In this document: positions 28,326 to 37,804 of the stretch, piece by piece
Position numbering within the stretch: the stretch's first letter is position 1
Layout: each line of letters opens with the position of its first letter
Assembly (NCBI GenBank): GCA_963732585.1
Contig: CAVSZY010000003.1
Coordinates: 1,426,001 to 1,490,000 of the forward strand
Length of the DNA stretch: 64,000 bases
Direction: 5' to 3'
From: WLMZ01 sp963732585
Lineage (GTDB): Bacteria > Actinomycetota > Acidimicrobiia > Acidimicrobiales > Ilumatobacteraceae
Program-made: the position numbers and the translations under genes
Notes under the pieces: generated by a model
Told to the model about the DNA's origin: nothing
The model's database searches: none
The model's input: the letters and a program-made list of their open reading frames with translations, nothing else

Positions 28326-28887
28326 CTACCGTGGCATCTTGCGACGGAAGCTGACGCTGGATGATGCGCGCCGGAATGCCGACGGCGACGGCTCCAGCGG
28401 GAACGTCGCTGAGCACGACAGCGTTGGCCCCAATCTGCGCCCCATCGCCAACGGTAATGCCGCCGAGAATGACGGCGCCCGCACCTACATCGACCCCATT
28501 TCCGAGCTTCGGGGCGACCACATCACCGACGTTTCGAATACCCATGGTGACATTTTGACGGAGAATGCAATCGTCGCCGATCTCGCAGTAGCCGTTGATC
28601 ACGATGCCGGATTGATGGTGGATCTTCACTCGGCGCCCAAGTTTGGTGCAATATTCGAGTTCGATTCCGTACTTGTCACGAACGTGACGAAACATCACCC
28701 GATACATAATGCTCAACGGTGCACGCAGGGCCTTCGGCTCGACGCCCATTCTCCAATTGCCGAATCGATGCACGGCGATAACTCGGAATCCGGGGCTGGT
28801 CCACTTCGACTCGTGCTCTTGGAAATCCTCCCGAATCAGCTCCCACAGGGACATCCCCCGCGGGTTTTCGTTTCCAATTCCGGCCAT
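28306..28887 (-). CDS. serine acetyltransferase-like hexapeptide-repeat acyltransferase
   Basis: About 193 residues with a left-handed beta-helix of hexapeptide repeats. The C-terminal two thirds read GRRVKIHHQSGIVINGYCEI and then the repeated I/V-G-x-x-x-x units around GNGVDVGAGAVILGGITVGD. The N-terminal helical part is short, as in EpsC/WbbJ-type polysaccharide acetyltransferases rather than true CysE. It would acetylate a sugar using acetyl-CoA. I chose ATG 28887 (MAGIGNENPR); the frame reaches 29025 but that extension is not family-like and overlaps the acyltransferase 3' end. The catalytic His in KIHHQSG is present. Confidence 0.85.
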   Translation of the reverse strand: MAGIGNENPRGMSLWELIREDFQEHESKWTSPGFRVIAVHRFGNWRMGVEPKALRAPLSIMYRVMFRHVRDKYGIELEYCTKLGRRVKIHHQSGIVINGYCEIGDDCILRQNVTMGIRNVGDVVAPKLGNGVDVGAGAVILGGITVGDGAQIGANAVVLSDVPAGAVAVGIPARIIQRQLPSQDATVGANGHA

Positions 28888-28987
28888 TTGAGAATCATAC
28901 CTGCGCTCCAGTACGGGCGCGGACGCTGGGCGTGAACGATTGATCAAGAATCGTCCAGAAATCGTCAAGGACGCAACGTGGTCATCG

Positions 28988-31022
28988 TTAACCGTTCGGC
29001 GCCGCGATCGCCTGCTCAAACGCATCGGTCAGGGCCAACGACCCTGGTACCGAGAGGTGGGCACCGTCCCGATAGACCCACTGCTGACCCACCAAGGTTT
29101 GACACTGACCACCTGGGCAAATGGCGTCGGCAAAGTCAACAACGCTGACGGCGGTGAGTCCACTGAGCGCCGCGTTCTCCGCTTCCACCGCTAGCGAGCG
29201 TAGCTCGGCGGAATCTGCGAGCGAGATCGAAGAAGCACACGCAACGTGGTCTCTCAAAATGGTCGTCAACGAGCATTGCGCCAACGACCAGTCCTCCAGG
29301 TGTGGGATCGGGTTGACGATGACGACACGAATACCTTTCGAACTGATTCGTTCAACGATCTCGGCCAGGCCCGCTCCCCATCGTTGCGCTTTGCCCTGGC
29401 GATCGCTGGCCGGACCAAGGCCCTCGAACGTCATCGTTCCCGGCTCGTTGATGTACAGGTCAGACGCAGAGGCGAGCACGATGATCTCGGGTTTCGCGGC
29501 GATCGCTTGCCGCACCGACTCATTGACGCTGCGCCGGCACTCACGACCGTCGCCAGCGTTGCGGGCCAAGGCCACATCGGCAAAGGGACAGCCGTGCAGC
29601 GTCGAGACAACGGCATCGAGGCCCTGGTTGTTGGCCGCAGCGACGAACGGTTCGGTGAAGTGACCCGCGTTGGAGTCTCCCAACAGAATCGCCGTGCCGC
29701 GTGCCCCATCCGTGGACCAGCGACAGCCTGGTTCGGAGATACTGATTCCGTCGCAGCCGCGAACGATGTCAGCGTGCAGCGAGTTCTGCTCAGCGATCGC
29801 CTTCACCTGCGAGGAACCCCAATGATGGTCGGCGGCGAAGGCCAGGCCCGACGAGGATGCCGCTGGCACCAAAATGCACGCGGCGGCGAGGCCAACGGCT
29901 CGCCACCCGCTCCAACGCGCCGCCACTCGGAACGGTTGTTCGACGAAGTGATAGGAGATTGCTGCCGGGATCAGGGACAGCAGCGACGCGATCAGCAGCG
30001 TGATCACCGCCCCGTTGACGAGTTGCCGGGCGAACACGACGAATGGCCAGTGCCACAGATACCAGCTGTAGGAGAGGTCTCCGAGCCAGACCATCAGGCG
30101 GCTGGACAATCCCGGGATCTCTGTCTCGCGGCGCTGTCCGCCGACCAGCAGCAGCGCTGTGCCGACGACAGGGGCGATCGCCGTGAGTCCCGGGAACACC
30201 GTGTCGTTGGAGTAGGCGACCGAGGCATACAGCACAAGTGCGAGTCCAACCCAACTCAACACGCGCATCGAGATGACGGACAAGCGGGCCAGCGGAACCG
30301 CGGCGAAAGCCAACAGCGCTCCAGCGATGAATTCCCAGGCGCGGCGACGGTGACATATAAAACGCAAAGCGCATCGGCTCGCCGAGACCTGGCACGGTGA
30401 CACCCCGGCGGGTGAGGACCACGCTGAGCAAAAACGACCCGAGGGCGACGATGGTAAGCGCAACTCCGACGAAGGCACGCTCCCCACCCGGCGCCGTCGC
30501 GTCGGAACGCCGACGACGAGCAAGCCACCACAGCCCAGCGATCAGCGCCGGAAAGATCAGGTAGAACTGCTCCTCGACCGCCAACGACCACATATGCAAG
30601 AACGGGTTGAGTTCCGATGAGGTGTCGAAGTATCCGCCGGCACCGGAATACAAGAACAGGTTTGCGGAGAAGAGGCTCGTCGCCCGGCCAGTTCGACCAG
30701 CCATCTGCTGGGTTCCAAGCGGGCTGAGAATGATCGCCGAAAGGACAGCGACGACGATCAGGAAAAAGGCCAGTGCAGGTAGCAGGCGACGTACCCGACG
30801 GGCATAGAAATCACCGAACGTCAAGCGTCCATCGCGTTCCAGCTCGCGGATCAACAGCCTGGTGATCACGTATCCGGAGACAACGAAGAAGACATCGACA
30901 CCGATGAATCCGCCCTGAAGGAACCCCGCCGCGTGATAGAGAACTACGAGAATGACTGCAACCGCCCGCAGGCCCTGAATGTCTTGGCGGCGCGATTGAG
31001 CGTCAATAGAGACTTCTGGCAC
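28988..31022 (-). CDS. OafA-type acyltransferase with C-terminal SGNH domain, frameshifted in this sequence
   Basis: Two frames combine into about 677 residues, the normal length of OafA/YrhL enzymes with an SGNH domain. The N-terminal part has RRQDIQGLRAVAVILVVLYH, FIGVDVFFVVSGYVIT and the HMWSLAVEEQFYLIFPALI segment. The C-terminal part has YSWYLWHWPFVVFARQL, then the SGNH esterase domain with LLGDSNAGHF and the terminal DGAHLSVPGS. Reading shifts near 30345 (FYMSPS to RAWEFIAGAL) and one base deletion repairs it. It probably acetylates an extracellular sugar. It is first in the minus-strand polysaccharide operon. Confidence 0.85.
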
Positions 31023-31245
31023 CCGCCGAATACTAGCAGTCAGTTACTAACGCTACGTGGTCTCGATCGCTGTTTGCGTGAGGTGGCAGGGCGAGGCAAA
31101 CACGTGAACTTGTTAAGATTCTGGGTCGATTTCGGCATCTCGGGCGGCGCGCAAAGCGCTACGCGCCCACCCTGGTAGCCTTTCGACATTCTTTCGAGGG
31201 GTTCCGGCGGTGGGGCCTTCTCGGTTGCAACTGAGGAGTGCATGG
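31023..31245. promoter_or_regulatory. divergent intergenic region between the acyltransferase and the priming transferase
   Basis: This 223-bp stretch should contain promoters for two divergent polysaccharide transcription units. A TAAGAT hexamer in TTGTTAAGATTC (about 31110-31121) is a possible plus-strand -10, and TAGTAT read on the minus strand near 31030 is a possible -10 for the acyltransferase. No convincing -35 or operator is visible. GAGGAG at 31233-31238 is the ribosome-binding site for the transferase start at 31246. Confidence 0.35.
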
Positions 31246-32925
31246 ATGGAGCGGGCGACCAGCGATATTACAACTCTGCTCATCGAGCCAACGAGCACGT
31301 CCGACCGGACCCGGGAGCCACGTATACAGCTGCGCACGCGTCTCATTTTGGCTGACGCCCTTGGGCTTGCTGTGGTGTGGATCCCCCTCTTCTTGCGGGC
31401 CTTGATTCTGCAGTTTGGTGCCCCCAAGACTGTTCTGTTCGGATTCGGCGCGGTCGCGCTCGGGCTTGCTGTTTTGAGCTACAACGAGTTGTACCTTTCT
31501 CGCGTCGCCTCCGTGCGGGCACTAGAAATCACTCGATTGATCCGCGCCACCGCTCTGTTCACGCTGCTGTTGATCGTCGAGTTTCGCCTTTTCCACCTGA
31601 CGTCGCGCATTCGATTTCTCCTGCTTGGCGGCGTGCTCTCGCTGATCTCGTTGTTGATCGTCCGTGGTTGTTTCCGCGCCTGGCTCGCAGCCCAACGTGC
31701 CAGCGGACGACTCACCCGCTCGATCACCGTGCTCGGCGCCGACGCCGAGGCCTGCGAACTGATCCGCATGATCGAGGATCATCCGGAATCAGGGTTCCGG
31801 GTCAACGGCGTCATCGGCAATCCAACGGACGCACGAATGAACAAGCTGGAGAGGCTGTATCTCGGGCCCGATGAACGGACCCACGAGATCCTCAGCCGAA
31901 ACGGCACCGACGGCGTCATTCTCGTCGTCGGCACCTTGCCCGCAGAGCGGGTCCACGAGCTTGTCGTCGAAATGCAGCGCGCAGGGATGCACATCCAACT
32001 TTCGAACGGTCTCCACGGCGTCGACTATCGACGGTTACGGCCATCACCGATCGCCTATCAGTCTGTCTACTACCTCGAGTCGCCAGAATTCAGCCAGCCG
32101 CAGCTCGTGGTCAAACGTCTCGTCGATGTCGTCTGTTCGCTGCTGGGGCTCCTCATACTTTCACCGCTGATGCTGGCCATCGCCGCAGGCATCAAGTTCA
32201 GCGACCGTGGGCCGGTGTTCTTCAAACAGGAGCGTGTCGGTCTGGCCGGCTCCCGGTTCGGTGTGCTGAAATTCCGCACAATGGTCGTCGATGCCGAAAA
32301 GAAGCTGGCAGACCTGCAGCGCAACAACGAGCGCGTCGGGCCGCTGTTCAAGATGACGAGCGATCCACGAGTCACCAAGCTCGGGCATATTTTGCGGCCG
32401 ACGAGCCTCGACGAGTTGCCCCAGCTGATCAACGTGTTGCGCGGCGAGATGAGCTTGATCGGCCCGCGCCCGGCGCTGCCAAAGGAAGTCGAGGCGTTCG
32501 ATGACCGCCTGCTTGAACGCCTGCGGATGCGTCCGGGGATCACCGGGCTATGGCAGGTTGAAGCCCGAGACAATCCGCACTTCGGTGCCTATCGTCGACT
32601 CGATCTGTTCTATGTCGACAACTGGACGCTCGGACTGGATTTCGTCATCCTGGTGGCGACAATCGAGCAGGTGCTGGCCAAGGGAATTCGTTCCATCCGC
32701 GACATGATCACCGGTGGCCACCGATCCGAACTGCACAGCACTGCGAGCCCGAGCACCGCCGCCCCCGTGTCCGCAATGGTGGCGGGCACGACTCTGCCCG
32801 ACCCGTTGGTGCCACCGCTTCCCCGCCCTGCTGCTTCGGCCGAATCCGCGGTCGGCGATGCGCTACTCGGCGTTGGGCACGAAACGCAGCGACCGGTCGA
32901 CGCAGGCCTGCAACTGCCGTCGTAG
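31246..32925 (+). CDS. undecaprenyl-phosphate sugar phosphotransferase (polyprenyl glycosylphosphotransferase)
   Basis: A 559-residue initiating enzyme of polysaccharide synthesis. The N-terminal part has four to five transmembrane helices and a Rossmann-like CoA-binding-type domain (ITVLGADAEACELIRM). The C-terminal catalytic domain has a membrane-inserted helix (VVCSLLGLLILSPLMLAIA) followed by RGPVFFKQERVG and KFRTMVVDAE. Further on come DELPQLINVLRGEMSLIGPR and MRPGITGLWQVEARD, the hallmark of Bac_transf. It transfers a sugar-1-phosphate to undecaprenyl phosphate. I chose ATG 31246 because GAGGAG lies 7 bases upstream; a GTG at 31210 has no such site. The last 63 bp overlap the convergent capA-like gene. 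Confidence 0.93.
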   Translation: MERATSDITTLLIEPTSTSDRTREPRIQLRTRLILADALGLAVVWIPLFLRALILQFGAPKTVLFGFGAVALGLAVLSYNELYLSRVASVRALEITRLIRATALFTLLLIVEFRLFHLTSRIRFLLLGGVLSLISLLIVRGCFRAWLAAQRASGRLTRSITVLGADAEACELIRMIEDHPESGFRVNGVIGNPTDARMNKLERLYLGPDERTHEILSRNGTDGVILVVGTLPAERVHELVVEMQRAGMHIQLSNGLHGVDYRRLRPSPIAYQSVYYLESPEFSQPQLVVKRLVDVVCSLLGLLILSPLMLAIAAGIKFSDRGPVFFKQERVGLAGSRFGVLKFRTMVVDAEKKLADLQRNNERVGPLFKMTSDPRVTKLGHILRPTSLDELPQLINVLRGEMSLIGPRPALPKEVEAFDDRLLERLRMRPGITGLWQVEARDNPHFGAYRRLDLFYVDNWTLGLDFVILVATIEQVLAKGIRSIRDMITGGHRSELHSTASPSTAAPVSAMVAGTTLPDPLVPPLPRPAASAESAVGDALLGVGHETQRPVDAGLQLPS

Positions 32926-34032
32926 CTCAGGCGTCACGCTCGGATCGACAAGCGCTGCCTTCGCCGGGTACACCACCCGGCCGAAGATCTCCTCGCACAT
33001 CAACACACTCGATGGCGTAACGGAAAACGTGCCGACCGTCGTCTCTTCAAAGCGCACCCAGGCCATCAGCTCATCGAGCGTCGGCGGGCCGTAGCGAGTG
33101 GCACCAGGCATCCCCATCCCCGAGGCAAAGTTGCCGAGGCTCCAATACACCCAGGTTCCGTTGACCTGTTCGATTGGCTGAATGACGTGCGGGCCATGCT
33201 CGATCACCAGATCAACCATTCCCGACGCCGTCAGCTCCTCGACGAACTGACGATCTCGGGCGATCGGGCTGTGCTGCAATTCGAAGGAGATGTGCACGCT
33301 GACGATGACCACCTCGGCACCAGCCCGACGCGCTGCACGAGTGGCATCGATCACCTGTTGCGCACTGCTCGCGAAGTTCATTCGCCAGGCGTCGCGGGGA
33401 CGAACGGTGTTCGACATTCGCGTGTACGAGAGATGGGCGAGCTTGACACCGTTGACCATGACCAGGTCGGTGATCGCTTCGTCAGGGTGACGCGCCGTGC
33501 CCTCGTGTGAGATGCCGGTGGCGTCAAAGGCCTCGAGCGTGGAATCGATGCCAACGTTGCCGAGGTCGTAGCTGTGGTTCGATGCCGTGCTACAACGATC
33601 GAAGCCCGCATCGGCGAGTCCTGCGGCAATCTCATAGGGAGCGAGCAGCAGGTTGCCCCCGAAGGGCGATCGCCCGTAGACCCCAGGGCGCTCCGCTGGA
33701 CGGCCGATGGGGATTTCCATATGGCAGATCGCCAGGTGGGCCGCGCTGATGATCGGGCGAACCGGCTCGAACAACGGCCCAAAGACATAGCGCTGCCCGC
33801 TCCCCTGCGCGAATTTGCTTCCCGCGTTGAGCACCGCGTTCTCGGTGAGCACATCACCGACCGCGGCGACGGTGAAGGAACGCAGCGCTGGCGTTCGGCG
33901 CACCGCCGTGGCACCGCCAAGCGCCGTGTCGCTTGCTGTCTCGTGCGCTTTGTCGGCTGCGGAGCGGTCGACGCTGCTACCCAATGACAGCAAGGCGATC
34001 ATCGCTGTACCGAGCATCGCACGCCGTCGCAT
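32863..34032 (-). CDS. CapA family secreted protein (poly-gamma-glutamate synthesis type)
   Basis: About 389 residues. A short basic N-terminus and hydrophobic stretch (MRRRAMLGTAMIALLSLGSS) form a signal peptide or anchor. The rest is a calcineurin-like metallophosphatase-fold CapA domain: FTVAAVGDVLTENAVL with the first metal-binding Asp, the conserved TASNHSYDLGNVGID loop, VVIVSVHISFE and the late IEHGPHVIQPIE plus YWSLGNFASGM. CapA proteins act in anchoring or releasing capsule polymers. I chose ATG 34032; the frame is open to 34182 but that region covers the pirin 3' end. Its own 3' end overlaps the priming transferase by 63 bp. Confidence 0.87.
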   Translation of the reverse strand: MRRRAMLGTAMIALLSLGSSVDRSAADKAHETASDTALGGATAVRRTPALRSFTVAAVGDVLTENAVLNAGSKFAQGSGQRYVFGPLFEPVRPIISAAHLAICHMEIPIGRPAERPGVYGRSPFGGNLLLAPYEIAAGLADAGFDRCSTASNHSYDLGNVGIDSTLEAFDATGISHEGTARHPDEAITDLVMVNGVKLAHLSYTRMSNTVRPRDAWRMNFASSAQQVIDATRAARRAGAEVVIVSVHISFELQHSPIARDRQFVEELTASGMVDLVIEHGPHVIQPIEQVNGTWVYWSLGNFASGMGMPGATRYGPPTLDELMAWVRFEETTVGTFSVTPSSVLMCEEIFGRVVYPAKAALVDPSVTPELRRQLQACVDRSLRFVPNAE

Positions 34033-34051
34033 CGTGCGTGACGTTAGTAGA

Positions 34052-35083
34052 TCACGATCGCAACTTCGGACGTTGCACGCTGCCGTCCGGGAACCGAGCG
34101 AAGCGGTCTTCCTCGGTGCCGTGCACCGGGCCGTCCGCCGACCACGGCCAGCCACCGAACTGGGTGCGCCGATAGTCGTCAAATGCCTGCTCGATCTCGG
34201 CGTTGGTGTTCATCACGAACGGGCCATATTGGGCAACCGGCTCGCCGATTGGTCGGCCCTGCAGCATCAGCACCCGAACGTCGCCGACGGCGCGCAGCAC
34301 AACCTGGAGCGACGGCTCGATGACCGCGGCGTTGCCCGCAGCGATCGACTCCCCGCCGATGTCGAGGTGTTCGCCTTCAAAGACGTAGAGCACCCGGTTG
34401 CTCCCTGGCTGCGCCGGCGGGAGAGTGCACTGCGAGCCGGGCTCCATGTCGATCAGCCAGATGGCGACATCGCCATCGGGATGGCTGGCCCACGACTCGG
34501 GTGGCGGCGGCGCGGCGGCAATCTCGGCCAGGCGCCCGGCGATCACCGTCACGGTCGCCAACGGGCCCTCACTGTCTTCGGGCTCGATTCGGCGCGGAAT
34601 GTCCTCGTTCCACATCATCGTGAAGTGTGGTTCGGCCATTTTCTGCGAGGCGGGTAGGTTGAGCCAGATCTGGAACAGCTCGGCGGTGTTTGGGTGATCG
34701 TCGTGCAGCAACGGGAACATCTCCGAATGAACGATGCCGCGCCCGGCGGTGAGCCACTGCACGTCACCGCCACCAAAACGAGCGGCTGCACCAAGCGAAT
34801 CGGAGTGATCGATACGACCCTGACGAACGATCGTCACCGTCTCGAAACCACGATGGGGGTGTTGCGGGAAACCTGGCACCGTGGCGCCGTGGTACATCCG
34901 CCAGCCATCGATACCGACGAAATCCTGACCGATCTGACGCCCTGCAAGCGAGGCGGCGGGCCCGAAGGCACCATTACCGGCCGGATAGTGATCGAGGTGA
35001 TGCACGCAGAAGAGGAACGGATCGACCGTCGGCCACTGAAAATCGATCGGGACCGTCTGCAGGATGATGTGTGACGAGGTCAT
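34052..35083 (-). CDS. pirin family protein (cupin)
   Basis: About 343 residues with two cupin domains. The N-terminal pirin signature contains FPQHPHRGFETVTIVRQGRI, whose histidines bind iron, followed by GGGDVQWLTAGRGIVHSEMF with the remaining ligands. The C-terminal cupin holds VLYVFEGEHLDIGG. Pirins are iron-dependent proteins; some are quercetinases, others regulate metabolism, and no specific role can be given here. I chose ATG 35083 (MTSSHIILQT); a GTG at 35095 in frame is an alternative. It is 26 bp downstream of the acyl-CoA carboxylase gene and may be co-transcribed with it. Confidence 0.88.
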   Translation of the reverse strand: MTSSHIILQTVPIDFQWPTVDPFLFCVHHLDHYPAGNGAFGPAASLAGRQIGQDFVGIDGWRMYHGATVPGFPQHPHRGFETVTIVRQGRIDHSDSLGAAARFGGGDVQWLTAGRGIVHSEMFPLLHDDHPNTAELFQIWLNLPASQKMAEPHFTMMWNEDIPRRIEPEDSEGPLATVTVIAGRLAEIAAAPPPPESWASHPDGDVAIWLIDMEPGSQCTLPPAQPGSNRVLYVFEGEHLDIGGESIAAGNAAVIEPSLQVVLRAVGDVRVLMLQGRPIGEPVAQYGPFVMNTNAEIEQAFDDYRRTQFGGWPWSADGPVHGTEEDRFARFPDGSVQRPKLRS

Positions 35084-35109
35084 GGCACCATTCACGGTAT
35101 CGCTGGGGC

Positions 35110-36639
35110 CTAGCCCATATAGACGCTGTGGCGCTTTTCAACGACTTGGCGATCGACTGGGTCGGCTGCCGAATAGCGCCGAATCAATTCGCCGCGCAAC
35201 TCGCCGAAGTCGACGATGGCATCGATGATCAGTTCATTGGCCAAGCGGTAGATATCGATGTCCAGTTCGTATTCGGCTCGCCGCGCAGCGACAAACGCCT
35301 CACGCTCGGCAACGTCGGCGATCGCCGCGATCTTGTTGGCGTACACGGCGTTGATCGCTGCCTGCGGCCCCATCACACCGATGCTGGCTGTCGGCAGAGC
35401 GATCGTGGCGATCGGATCGAAGGCCGGGCCGCACATCGCGTAGAGACCAGCGCCATAGGCCTTGCGGACGACGACGCAGATCTTTGGCACCGTGGCTTCG
35501 GTGATCGCTGTGATCATCTTGGCGCCATGACGAATAATGCCCTCACGCTCGACCTTGGTGCCGATCATGAACCCGGGTACGTCGGCGAGGAACAGCAGAG
35601 GGACGTTGTAGGCGTCGCACATCCACACGAAACGGGCGGCCTTGTCCGCCGAATCACCGAACAGCACCCCGCCCTTGTGCATTGGATTATTGGCCACAAC
35701 GCCGATCACGTTGCCGTTGAGCCGGGCGAAACCGACCAGCAATTCCGGCGCAAAAAGCGGTTTGATCTCGAACAACGAACCGTCATCGACGAGGCCGCTG
35801 ATCACCTTGCGCATGTCGTATCCGGCGGCGGCGTCGATCGGGAGGTGTTCTCTCGTCAAGACGTGGGTGGCGTCGGTTGGCTCCTCGGCCGCCGGAGCCT
35901 CGCGCCAATTGAGCGGCAGGTAGGAGAACAGCTGCTTGGCTTGCTCGATGGCGTCGGCATCGTCGATCGCCAGGTTGTCGCCGCACCCAGAAATCGTGGC
36001 ATGCATTCGCGCCCCGCCCATCTCCTCCAATGTGACCCGTTCGCCGATGACCTCCTCGGCCATCCGCGGCGACCCGAGGTACATCGAGGCGTTGCCCTCG
36101 ACCATGATGACCACATCGCAGAACGCAGGAATGTATGCCCCGCCGGCAGCGGACGGGCCGAACAGACAGCAGATCTGCGGCACCTTGCCACTCAGCTTGA
36201 CCTGATTGGAAAAGATTCGACCGGCACCCCGGCGACCTGGGAAAAGGTCGATCTGATCGGTGAGTCGGGCCCCAGCAGAGTCGATCAGCCAGAAGATCGG
36301 CAGTTCATGACGCAGGGCGTACTCGGTCATTCGTACCATCTTCTCGACGGTGCGCGCCCCCCAAGAGCCGGCTTTCACCGTCGGATCGTTGGCGACGATG
36401 CAGGCCAATCGACCGTCGACCCGGCCCACCCCGGTGACAACACCGTCGGCCCCGAGGCCATCGGCCAGCACGTTGGCGAAGAGCCCGTCCTCGACGAACG
36501 AATCGGCGTCGCAGAGCAGCGAGATGCGATCACGGACGTACAGCTTGTTCTGCCGAGCCAGTTTGTCGCCATGCTGGGCCAGGTTGCTCTGGCGAGAACG
36601 GGCCGCATGTTGGCGATAGATCTCTTGCTCCGGGCTCAC
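35110..36639 (-). CDS. acyl-CoA carboxylase beta subunit (carboxyltransferase)
   Basis: A 509-residue carboxyltransferase with the crotonase-like two-domain fold of propionyl-, methylcrotonyl- and geranyl-CoA carboxylase beta subunits. Landmarks are the first oxyanion region GPSAAGGAYIPAFCD in the N-terminal domain, and LFLADVPGFMIGTKVEREGI and VVVRKAYGAGLYAMCGPAFD in the C-terminal domain. It transfers CO2 from carboxybiotin on a separate alpha subunit to an acyl-CoA. No biotin carboxylase or BCCP gene is in this window. The start overlaps the acyl-CoA dehydrogenase stop by 4 bp. The pairing suggests branched-chain acyl-CoA (leucine or isoprenoid-type) breakdown, but substrate is inferred only. 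Confidence 0.92.
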   Translation of the reverse strand: MSPEQEIYRQHAARSRQSNLAQHGDKLARQNKLYVRDRISLLCDADSFVEDGLFANVLADGLGADGVVTGVGRVDGRLACIVANDPTVKAGSWGARTVEKMVRMTEYALRHELPIFWLIDSAGARLTDQIDLFPGRRGAGRIFSNQVKLSGKVPQICCLFGPSAAGGAYIPAFCDVVIMVEGNASMYLGSPRMAEEVIGERVTLEEMGGARMHATISGCGDNLAIDDADAIEQAKQLFSYLPLNWREAPAAEEPTDATHVLTREHLPIDAAAGYDMRKVISGLVDDGSLFEIKPLFAPELLVGFARLNGNVIGVVANNPMHKGGVLFGDSADKAARFVWMCDAYNVPLLFLADVPGFMIGTKVEREGIIRHGAKMITAITEATVPKICVVVRKAYGAGLYAMCGPAFDPIATIALPTASIGVMGPQAAINAVYANKIAAIADVAEREAFVAARRAEYELDIDIYRLANELIIDAIVDFGELRGELIRRYSAADPVDRQVVEKRHSVYMG

Positions 36640-37778
36640 ACCGGCAACCCTAAACCGCGGGAGATCACCAGGCGCTGAATCTCGCTCGTACCCTCACCGA
36701 TCTCCAGAATCTTGGCGTCGCGGTAGAAGCGCGCCAGCGGGTATTCCTCCATGAATCCATTGCCGCCGAACACCTGCGTGGCGACGCGCGTTGCGCTGAC
36801 CGCGGCCTCGGAGCTGTAGAGCTTGGCCATTGCCGCAGCTTGGCGGGTGTCGTGGCCGTGGTCCTTGAGCCATGCCGCTTTGTAGGTCAGGTTTCTCGAG
36901 TTCTCCACGGCGACGGCGAGATCTGCCAACTGATAGGCCAGGCTCTGAAATCGTCCGATCGGACCGCCAAACGCTTGGCGTTGCTTGGCGTAGTCGAGCG
37001 AGAGGTCGAGGCAGGCCTGGGCCAGGCCGACGGCGAGGGCCGAGATGGCAATGCGGCCATCGTCGAGGATGGCCAAAAACGATCGCAGCCCAGAGCCAGG
37101 TGCACCGAGCACGCTGCGCTCATCGATTTCGCAGTCGATGAAGGTCAGCCCGTGGGTGTCGCTGGCGTGCCAACCAAGCTTGTGATACGCCGGTTCGACG
37201 ATCAATCCTGCGGTTCCAGCAGGCACCAAGAAGGCCGTAATCCCTTCCTCGGTGCGGGCGGTTGTGGTGATCACGCTGGTGATTGCCGTGCCCGAGTTGG
37301 TGATAAACGCCTTGGAGCCGTTGATCGACCACACTCGACGATCCTGGTCGAAGCGAGCGGTGCTGCGCATCGCCGCCGTGTCGCTGCCTGCGTCGGGTTC
37401 CGTCAGTCCAAAGGCGGCGAGCGTGCGGCCGGCGATCAGATCGGGAAGCCAACGATGCTTTTGCTCCTCGGTGCCGAAGCGGTGGATCGGATTGATACCC
37501 AGGCCGACGGCTGCCGAGAGGGTGATGCCCATCGATTGATCGACGGCACCGAGTTCCTCGATAGCGATACACAGCGAGGTGAAGTCACCGCCACCACCAC
37601 CCCATTCCTCGGGAAAGATCAACCCGAACAACCCGAGCTCGGCCATGCCGGCCACTGCTTCAAGCGGTAGCCCGCCAGCGGCGTCCCACGCTGCGACGTT
37701 GGGCAATAACCGTTGCCTGGCGAAGTCGCGCACGACCATACGAAATTGTTCGTGCTCTTCGCTGCTGTACACGTCCAC
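36636..37778 (-). CDS. acyl-CoA dehydrogenase
   Basis: A 380-residue FAD-dependent acyl-CoA dehydrogenase. Both PROSITE-type signatures are recognisable: AAFGLTEPDAGSDTAAM in the middle domain, and QAFGGPIGRFQSLAYQLAD plus QVFGGNGFMEEYPLARFYRD in the C-terminal domain. The terminal EIGEGTSEIQRLVISR includes the Glu-Gly-Thr segment near the catalytic glutamate position. It introduces a 2,3-double bond into an acyl-CoA and passes electrons to ETF. The GTG start at 37778 has a GGGGG stretch just upstream. It is first in an operon with the carboxyltransferase and is divergent from a TetR gene. Confidence 0.94.
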   Translation of the reverse strand: MDVYSSEEHEQFRMVVRDFARQRLLPNVAAWDAAGGLPLEAVAGMAELGLFGLIFPEEWGGGGGDFTSLCIAIEELGAVDQSMGITLSAAVGLGINPIHRFGTEEQKHRWLPDLIAGRTLAAFGLTEPDAGSDTAAMRSTARFDQDRRVWSINGSKAFITNSGTAITSVITTTARTEEGITAFLVPAGTAGLIVEPAYHKLGWHASDTHGLTFIDCEIDERSVLGAPGSGLRSFLAILDDGRIAISALAVGLAQACLDLSLDYAKQRQAFGGPIGRFQSLAYQLADLAVAVENSRNLTYKAAWLKDHGHDTRQAAAMAKLYSSEAAVSATRVATQVFGGNGFMEEYPLARFYRDAKILEIGEGTSEIQRLVISRGLGLPV

Positions 37779-37804
37779 GATGTCGCCCCCTTGCGCTTGA
37801 CGAA

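Noticed and set aside
16203..34032. Polysaccharide locus as a recent horizontally acquired island
   Set aside because: Base composition and start-codon habits look like the flanking genes, and I see no integrase, transposase, tRNA attachment site or direct repeats at its borders.
35071..36678. A 535-codon plus-strand frame over the carboxyltransferase gene
   Set aside because: It is a shadow of the conserved carboxyltransferase on the other strand, with the low-complexity composition expected of such frames.
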